From Diogma glabrata (lineage: Eukaryota > Arthropoda > Insecta > Diptera > Cylindrotomidae): a stretch of DNA of 64,000 nt. The notes beneath the pieces are model-generated. The model was not told the DNA's origin. It saw nothing but the letters and a program-made list of their open reading frames with translations, and made no database searches. Position numbers and translations under genes: made by a program. Shown here in pieces: positions 57,688 through 64,000 of the stretch; position 1 is the stretch's first letter; the number at the start of each line of letters is the position of its first letter. The stretch is taken from contig OY856188.1 in the NCBI GenBank assembly GCA_963693315.1, forward strand, positions 146,936,413-147,000,412, written 5' to 3'.

Positions 57688-60600
57688 ATGAGTTTAAAAA
57701 GTCTTAAAGGTACGCGTTCAAGTCTTAAGGGACGAATGACTGGTCTAGTCAACTATTTGCCTACCATAACAGCTGAAACTGATATTGAAGACTTAAAGGT
57801 GCGTCTCGTGTCTGCTGAAAAATTTCTGGATGAGTTCTCTAAAACAGAAGCGCTTATTTTTGATAAAGAAGAAGTCATAGCATCAGAAATTGGAGATTTT
57901 GAAGAAAGCTATTATTTAGTGGTTTCAACTTTGAACAATTGGATTCGTAAGCTTGCTACATCCAATGATTTTTCTTTCTCCATCAATAACTCAACAAGCT
58001 CACAGTCCGAAGTTAAATTACCAAAAATACAAATTCCACCTTTTAGTGGTGATTTTACCGAATGGCAATCATTTTATGATTTATTTCATGCCACTATACA
58101 TTCAAATGCAACAATAAAACCGGTTGAGAAGTTTCAGTATCTTAAAACTTTTCTAAGGGATGAAGCTCTAAGTCTGTTAACACACCTTCCTGTAAGTGAT
58201 GCTGGCTATCTTGAAGCATTTCAAAAGCTTTGCCAAAGGTATGATCACAAAAAGCATATAGTTAGTTCCTTCATTAAAACATTTACCGATCAACCCTCTT
58301 TGAAGATAGCTGATGCGACGAACATAAGAAGATTATTAGATAAGTCTGATGAAGTAATTCGTGGACTAAAAGCGATGGGCTCACAAGCGGAATCACGTGA
58401 TCCATGGCTTATATTTATGCTATTGAACAAACTGGATCCTGAAAGCCAAAAGCTTTGGTCACAAGCTTCCACGAGTAAAGATTTTCCAACCATTATGGAT
58501 TTCTTTAAATTCTTAGGTGAGCGAGCAGACTCTCTGCAATCATTACAATCTTTCATTCGTCCCTCAAATACTAATAGAAATACACCAATCAAGGGTATGG
58601 TAGCAACATCGAGTGAAACGTGTCCTGTATGTGAAGCAGAACATAGTTTTTTCAACTGTCCAAAATTTAGTGGAATGTCAATTGAAGATCGTAGAATATA
58701 CATCAAAACGAATAATCGATGCTTTAATTGTCTAAATAAGTCACACGGAGTTTATCAATGTATGTCACGCAAACGGTGCCAGCTATGTAAACGGAAACAT
58801 AATACTATGTTACATCTGGAAACAACTGATAGTGTAGGTGAGAACACAAATATTAAATCACATTGTTCAACAAATACGCAAGTTGGAAATGATAAAATTA
58901 ATGAAAATACGTCGCTACACAGTAACCAAACACAACTTTCTCAAAATAGTAATATTGAATCATATCGTATTTCAAGCCAGTTTCCAAAGGCTTTATTACC
59001 AACAGCAATGGTTCAAATCAAAACCAAATTTGGTGAATACCAAGAATGCTGCGCATTATTGGACTCAGGTTCTCAAGCATCTTTTGTAACAGAATCACTA
59101 GTCCAAAGATTGCAAATTCCAAGAAGAAGCGCTCGTGTCACCATATCAGGGATGGGTCAAACTGAAGCCGGTTGTTCTCGTGGTATTGTTTCAATCAGTT
59201 TAAAATCTACAATTAATTCCGATAGTGTATTTGAACTTCAGGCTCTAATCGTATCAAAACTTACATCAACACTTCCCAGTTCAACCATAAATATCGAAAA
59301 TTGGGAACATATTAAACTATTGAAATTAGCTGACCCTAATTTTAATCAACCTAAAAGAATTGATCTAATTATAGGTGCAGATCAGCTTTTTAATTTCTTA
59401 TGCAATGGGAAATTAGTTGGCGCTGAAAATCAACCTATTGCGCAGAATACAGTTTTAGGATGGATTGTGTCTGGACCAATAGAGTCAGCTGAAGAGTCAA
59501 CTATTACAAGTCTGTATACTGAGTGTGATGTCGACAAAAGCTTGAGGAGATTTTGGGAAATCGAAGAGGTCCCATCTACAAAATTTAGATCAATTGAAGA
59601 GCAAAGGTGTGAAGACCATTTCATAACTAACACTAAAAGATGTGGAGATGGAAAATTTTGTGTGAAACTACCGTTTAAAAGAGACCATCCACAAATAGAA
59701 AGTACATTAGTTATTGCAATACAAAGACAACGAGCATTGGAACGCAAATTTGTTCGTAATCAAGAATATGCTCAGTTATATAAATCATTTATGAAAGAGT
59801 ATGAAGATCTCGGTCACATGATCAAAATTCCACCAAATAATAATTCAACGGATGGTTATTTTTTACCACATCATGGTGTTCTAAAGGAAAGAAGTAGCAC
59901 TACGAAACTAAGAGTAGTGTTTGATGCATCTGCCCACACAACACAAAATGCATCTTTGAATGAAGAATTAATGGTTGGGCCTGTAGTTCAAGATACTTTA
60001 CATAATATTCTGCTAAGATTTAGAAAGCATAAGTTGGTTCTATGTGGTGATATAGAGAAAATGTATCGGCAAATTTGGGTAGATCCAAAGGATACAAAAT
60101 ATCAAAAAATTGTGTGGAGAGAAGATGTAGCAGCACCTATGGATCACTACCAGCTTTTAACGGTTACCTATGGCACTTCATGTGCACCATATTTAGCCAC
60201 ACGCTCACTGTATCAACTTTCGCTTGATCATAAAGATATAAATCCTGATATATCAAGGATAATTGGCAATGATATATATGTTGACGATTTAATGACAGGA
60301 GCGAATGATGTGATAGATCTTCAAAACTTGAAACTTTCAATACTAGAAGTTTTATCCAAGGCAGGGTTCAATATGCGAAAATTTTCTTCGAATTCTAATT
60401 CCGTCCTTGATAATGTCATCATAAATTCTGATCCAAAACCTATAGAAGAAAGGTCAACCGATTTAAAGGTTTTGGGTTTACAATGGAATCCAAGCGGTGA
60501 TGATTTCAAGTTCCAGGTCAGCTTGAATTTGGATGTAATAGCAACTAAAAGAGTTATATTGTCTGAAGCTAGTCGAATTTTTGACCCACTTGGGTGGGTA

Positions 60601-60849
60601 GCTCCATCAATTGTTCGAGTTAAAATATTTTTTCAGAGCCTTTGGCTACAAAAACTGGATTGGGATGAGGAACTGGCACCGGAATATAAGCAGAAGTGGT
60701 TAGAAATAAGAAGTGAATTATATGACTTGCAATTGATAAATATTCCAAGATGGTTGCATACTAGTAGCGACAATATTGGACAATATATTATATTTGCGAT
60801 GCTAACAAACATGCATATGCCGCAGCAGTATATTGCCGTGTTAAACTAA
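57688..60849 (+). CDS. BEL/Pao Gag-PR-RT polyprotein (5' part)
   Basis: ATG at 57688 opens 1053 codons. Residues about 108-255 are a DUF1759 Gag domain (KLPKIQIPPFSGDFTEWQSF). Zinc knuckles at about 312-375: CPVCEAEHSFFNC, CFNCLNKSHGVYQC, CQLCKRKHNTMLH. Protease with DSGSQASFV at Asp 459 (DUF1758). RT from about 735: LRVVFDASA, GDIEKMYRQI and the catalytic YVDD at 864-867. The last 16 residues are out of frame: a one-base loss near 60798, at the first catalytic Asp region of RNase H, throws the frame to TAA 60847-60849. The polyprotein would make particles, cleave itself and copy the RNA. Otherwise undamaged. Confidence 0.93.
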   Translation: MSLKSLKGTRSSLKGRMTGLVNYLPTITAETDIEDLKVRLVSAEKFLDEFSKTEALIFDKEEVIASEIGDFEESYYLVVSTLNNWIRKLATSNDFSFSINNSTSSQSEVKLPKIQIPPFSGDFTEWQSFYDLFHATIHSNATIKPVEKFQYLKTFLRDEALSLLTHLPVSDAGYLEAFQKLCQRYDHKKHIVSSFIKTFTDQPSLKIADATNIRRLLDKSDEVIRGLKAMGSQAESRDPWLIFMLLNKLDPESQKLWSQASTSKDFPTIMDFFKFLGERADSLQSLQSFIRPSNTNRNTPIKGMVATSSETCPVCEAEHSFFNCPKFSGMSIEDRRIYIKTNNRCFNCLNKSHGVYQCMSRKRCQLCKRKHNTMLHLETTDSVGENTNIKSHCSTNTQVGNDKINENTSLHSNQTQLSQNSNIESYRISSQFPKALLPTAMVQIKTKFGEYQECCALLDSGSQASFVTESLVQRLQIPRRSARVTISGMGQTEAGCSRGIVSISLKSTINSDSVFELQALIVSKLTSTLPSSTINIENWEHIKLLKLADPNFNQPKRIDLIIGADQLFNFLCNGKLVGAENQPIAQNTVLGWIVSGPIESAEESTITSLYTECDVDKSLRRFWEIEEVPSTKFRSIEEQRCEDHFITNTKRCGDGKFCVKLPFKRDHPQIESTLVIAIQRQRALERKFVRNQEYAQLYKSFMKEYEDLGHMIKIPPNNNSTDGYFLPHHGVLKERSSTTKLRVVFDASAHTTQNASLNEELMVGPVVQDTLHNILLRFRKHKLVLCGDIEKMYRQIWVDPKDTKYQKIVWREDVAAPMDHYQLLTVTYGTSCAPYLATRSLYQLSLDHKDINPDISRIIGNDIYVDDLMTGANDVIDLQNLKLSILEVLSKAGFNMRKFSSNSNSVLDNVIINSDPKPIEERSTDLKVLGLQWNPSGDDFKFQVSLNLDVIATKRVILSEASRIFDPLGWVAPSIVRVKIFFQSLWLQKLDWDEELAPEYKQKWLEIRSELYDLQLINIPRWLHTSSDNIGQYIIFAMLTNMHMPQQYIAVLN

Positions 60850-62882
60850 GTGAAGATTATTTCGTAGTTACATTGATAACAGCTAAGACAAAAGTAGCTC
60901 CCATCAAGCAACTTTCCATTCCTCGATTGGAATTATGTGGAGCGTTATTGCTATCAAGGTTACTAGTTAAAGTTAAGTCGGCACTTCAAATGAATATAAG
61001 CAGCGTTACAGCATGGACTGATTCAACGATAGTTTTGGATTGGCTATCAGATCTTCCAAATCGTTGGAAAACTTTCGTCGGAAATCGTACATCCGAAATT
61101 TTGAACAACTTGCATCGAGAGTGTTGGCGTCATATTAAATCAGCTGACAATCCTGCAGATTGCGCGTCTAGAGGGTTAAGCCCTACTCAGCTGGTGAATT
61201 TCAATTTATGGTGGAGTGGTCCATCGTGGTTGAGTGAAACTCATGCAAATTGGCCTCAAGATGTACCATTAAATAATAATGAATTTTTTGAAGAACGCTC
61301 TTCAGAAACGGTTTGTTTAAAGAATCAAATTGTTGAAAGCCCCATTTTGGACAATCTTATAGAAAAAATGTCCAGTTTTAACAAGTTATTAAGGGTTGTA
61401 GCCTATATTCAACGCTTCATTAACATTGTGTGTAATACTAAGAAACAACGAACGTCTGGAGAACTTACACCACTGGAAATCAATGAAGCTGAAAGAGTAG
61501 TGGTGAGAATTCATCAAAAAAAATGTTTTAAGGAAGAGATTGACTGTGTGATTTTGGATCAACCTGTGAGTAAACAGAGCCCGTTAAAAAAAATGAGTCC
61601 ATTTCTGGATAACTTTGGAATTCTTAGAATGGGAGGAAGAATAGAAGAGTCTAATGCTAGTTATAACATGAAACATCCAATGCTTATGTTTGGAAAGGGA
61701 CATCTATCGTTCATCATAATGCGTGATCTACATCTAAAGCTCAAACATGCAGGTATTTCACTAATGGTGCATGCAAGTAGACAACAATATTGGTTTTTGC
61801 GAGGTTCAGATATTGCCAGAAGGGTTTTAAATATGTGTGTTACATGCTGCAGACATCGTGGGAAGGTAGAAGAACAGATAATGGCTGACTTACCAAAATC
61901 AAGGGTCGAGCATTTTCGACCATTTCTTAAGGTTGGAATTGACTACGCTGGTCCACTTTCAGTCTTACTTACCAGACGTAGAGGTCAACATCCACAAAAG
62001 GCTTACGTTTGTATATTTGTGTGTATGAGTACTAAAGCAGTACATATAGAATTGTCATATGATATGACAACCGAAAGTTTTTTGGCAACTTTAAAAAGAT
62101 TTGTTGCTCGACGAGGACTATGTTCAGACATTCACTCGGACAATGGCACCAATTTTGTAGGAGCGAACAATACATTACGAGAATTTTACTTAAACTTAAA
62201 TAAAAATTCTAATCTTATTTCCAATATTCTTCTAGCTGACCGGATCAACTGGCACTTTAACCCACCAAGTGCTCCAACTTTTGGTGGCCTCTGGGAGGCT
62301 GCCATTAAATCAGCCAAATTCCATCTATATAGAGTCATTGGTCAATCACTATTGACAATTGATGAAATGCGGACATTGTTGGTTCAAATAGAAGCAATTT
62401 TGAACTCGCGGCCACTTTGCTCAATGTCAAACGAAGAAATAGATGCTTTAACACCTGGTCATTTCTTGATTGGATGCCCATTAACAGTAGTTCCAGAATC
62501 ATCATATCTCGATGTTAAATTATCGTATAATGAGAGATGGAAATTAGTTCAGCAATTTGTTCAACATTTTTGGAATCGGTGGCAAGCTGAATATTTAACG
62601 TCACTTCAATTACGAAATAAATGGCTTGGTCTCAGGCGAAATATTCAACAAAATGATATTGTACTTATTAAAGATGCAAACTTACCGCCTACTAAATGGA
62701 TTATTGGTCGTGTAACAGAGCAACATCAAGGCAATGATGGATTAGTTCGCGTCGTCGACATAAAAACATCAACTGGATTACTACGTAGACCAATTAATAA
62801 GTTGGTTCTTCTTCCTGTTGAATCAACTGATTCAAGGGTGGCGGAATGTTCCAGCGGGAAAGAGTCACCTTTAAAATTATAA
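60799..62882 (+). CDS. BEL/Pao RNase H-integrase (3' part of pol, frameshifted)
   Basis: Open in the next frame with no own ATG. RNase H: AYAAAVYCRVKLS, PRLELCGALL, TDSTIVLDWL, NPADCASRG. Integrase: an H-x-H...CVTCCRHRG zinc site, then VGIDYAGPL, HSDNGTNFVGA and FGGLWEAAIKSAK giving D, D, E. A C-terminal domain (ERWKLVQQFVQHFWNRW, DIVLIKDANLPPTKW) of the DUF5641 type follows. Ends at TAA 62880-62882 within the 3' LTR. All catalytic residues of integrase are present. The only lesion is the frameshift at its start. Confidence 0.92.
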
Positions 62883-63315
62883 TTTATTGGGTTGTAAAAC
62901 AAATAATAAAAAAATACACAAATACATATAAATTTATGTTTTGCATTATATAAATTTAAATTATATAAAAAAACACACACATAACTTAATATGTTCAAAT
63001 TCATGTATTTGCATTATATAACTTCAGTTATTTATTAATAATTTTTTGTGATTAAATTTTTATAATCATTCGTTTAACAAATCTTCTGGCTATAAGTTTC
63101 AATTATTTATTGTAAACTAAACAATTTCAAATTAAAAAATTAAATAAAGATTCTAAATAAAGATTTTTAAAGATTTTATGTTTAAATCTATAACTTGATT
63201 CTCTTAATTGTGAACTTGGTGCAATTTAGAAGATACAGTCCACAAGTGATATTAGGGGTTACCTTCGGAACCTTATTGTAGTGTATAACAATTGATTTTA
63301 TTCACTACCCGAACA
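62847..63315 (+). repeat. 3' LTR (BEL/Pao)
   Basis: 469 bp, preceded by the purine tract GGGTGGCGGAA. The pol frame runs 36 nt into it. Confidence 0.95.
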
Positions 63316-63351
63316 TAGGGATTGGTATGTGAGATCAAAAACTAGATTATT

Positions 63352-63870
63352 GCATTATAAGTTTGTCAAAAAAATGTTGTCAAGTGTGTCAAAAGAAAGA
63401 TTATTTATTTTTTTACCTAATTTTTTGGAAAAAAAATAAAATTAATTGTTTGTTTGAAATGAAGTTTTATTATTATTATTGAGAATTATGGCATTATAAG
63501 TATGTCAAAAAAATGTTGTCAAGTGTGTCAAAAGAAAGATTTTTTTTTATTTTTTTACCCAATTTTTTGGAAAAAAATAAAATTGTTTGCTTGAAATGAA
63601 ATTTTATTATTATTATTGAGAATTATGGCATTATAAGTTTGTCAAAAAATGTTTTCAAGTGTGTCAAAAGAAAGGTTTTTATTTATTTTTTACCCTATTT
63701 TTTTTAGAAAAAAATAAAATTAATAGTTCGTATGACATATTTTATTATTATTATAGAGAATTATGGCATTATAAGTTTGTCAAAAAATAATGTCAAGTGT
63801 GCCAAAAAATGATTTCATTTAATTTTTTAGCCAATTTTTTGGGCAAAAAAATGTAGGTTTTTATGACGTA
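63352..63870. repeat. 138-bp tandem repeat, 4 units
   Basis: Units begin GCATTATAAG at 63352, 63491, 63628 and 63766. Each has TTTGTCAAAAAA, TCAAGTGTGTCAAAAG, an A/T-rich middle and TTATTATTATTGAGAATTATG. Related AGTGTGTCAAAAA words at 55725-55760 lie on the other side of the BEL element, so both may belong to one interrupted repeat. Confidence 0.88.
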
Positions 63871-64000
63871 AATGTAATTTAAAATGAAATTGGACATGGA
63901 AATTTTTGAATTTGTTATAGTTTTTGAAATATTTTTGGAATTTTGAAAAAGTTTGTATTTTTGATTTTGTAATAATTTTTGCAATATTTTTAGAATATTG
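63871..64000. other. AT-rich end of window
   Basis: Continues with TTTTTGAATTTTG-like words after the tandem array; nothing recognised. Confidence 0.4.

Larger units (their letters stand above)
56137..63315 (+). mobile_element. BEL/Pao LTR retrotransposon, near intact
   Basis: Two LTRs (56137-56617, 62847-63315) with TG...CA ends, a TAGGG duplication on both sides (56132-56136, 63316-63320), a leader, and one gag-pro-pol reading frame split by a single frameshift near 60798. Order Gag, PR, RT, RNase H, IN with a C-terminal extension is BEL/Pao. No env. The LTRs look identical apart from one short variable stretch, so insertion is recent. Confidence 0.95.

Noticed and set aside
58290..58706. 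138-codon minus-strand frame inside BEL/Pao Gag
   Set aside because: Antisense shadow of the DUF1759 region with no recognisable motif.

Overview
This is an AT-rich window of a eukaryotic, most likely insect, nuclear genome. The evidence is spliced genes with GT-AG introns, and a repeat set typical of arthropods: Ty3/Gypsy and BEL/Pao LTR elements, Penelope-like elements with GIY-YIG domains, poly(A)-tailed non-LTR elements, PIF/Harbinger, hAT and pogo-like DNA elements, and many foldback/MITE repeats. I cannot name the species. I see no prokaryotic features, no CRISPR array and no intact rRNA or tRNA gene.

The only host gene I can support is the 3' half of an ABCC (MRP4-like) exporter gene on the minus strand, in three exons (37694-37173, 37111-35832, 34701-34431). 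Together they give an open frame for the second membrane domain and second nucleotide-binding domain. Its 5' exons are not visible; they must lie beyond a repeat-filled upstream region or outside the window.

Layout: 1-3678 holds the 5' part of a minus-strand Ty3/Gypsy element (LTR, Gag with a SAP domain, protease, RT up to the catalytic YLDD) with two nonsense codons, ending next to a (TA)n tract. 3890-5641 is a broken Penelope-like element interrupted by a 0.7-kb TIR repeat, which itself holds a pogo-like TIR element carrying two non-LTR fragments (nested to 9617). 9640-16703 holds a MADF-BESS remnant, a Harbinger transposase exon, a 'gggttccg' repeat and a Harbinger-type TIR element containing a Penelope fragment. 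18775-23287 holds three more TTA-flanked TIR elements, one with a THAP first exon. 26088-28706 is a TIR-bounded composite with a Penelope copy. 29990-33100 is a cluster of two near-perfect palindromes with shared ends. 34431-37694 is the ABCC gene. 41736-45185 is a three-level nest including a 1.4-kb hairpin, a (TA)n tract and a 325-bp tandem repeat. 46192-50221 is a decayed hAT element. 56137-63315 is a nearly intact BEL/Pao element with near-identical LTRs, a TAGGG target duplication and one frameshift. The window ends in a 138-bp tandem array.

The most interesting unexplained signal is a set of long hairpins scattered through the window (about 19.5, 23.8, 25.8, 26.0, 45.9, 50.9 and 51.9 kb). 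Most have a short GC-rich quasi-palindromic core, and two of these share an identical 16-nt core in opposite orientation; TAGTA/TACTA-like steps flank many of them. One interrupts a repeat whose uninterrupted sequence is also present, so its boundaries can be read directly.
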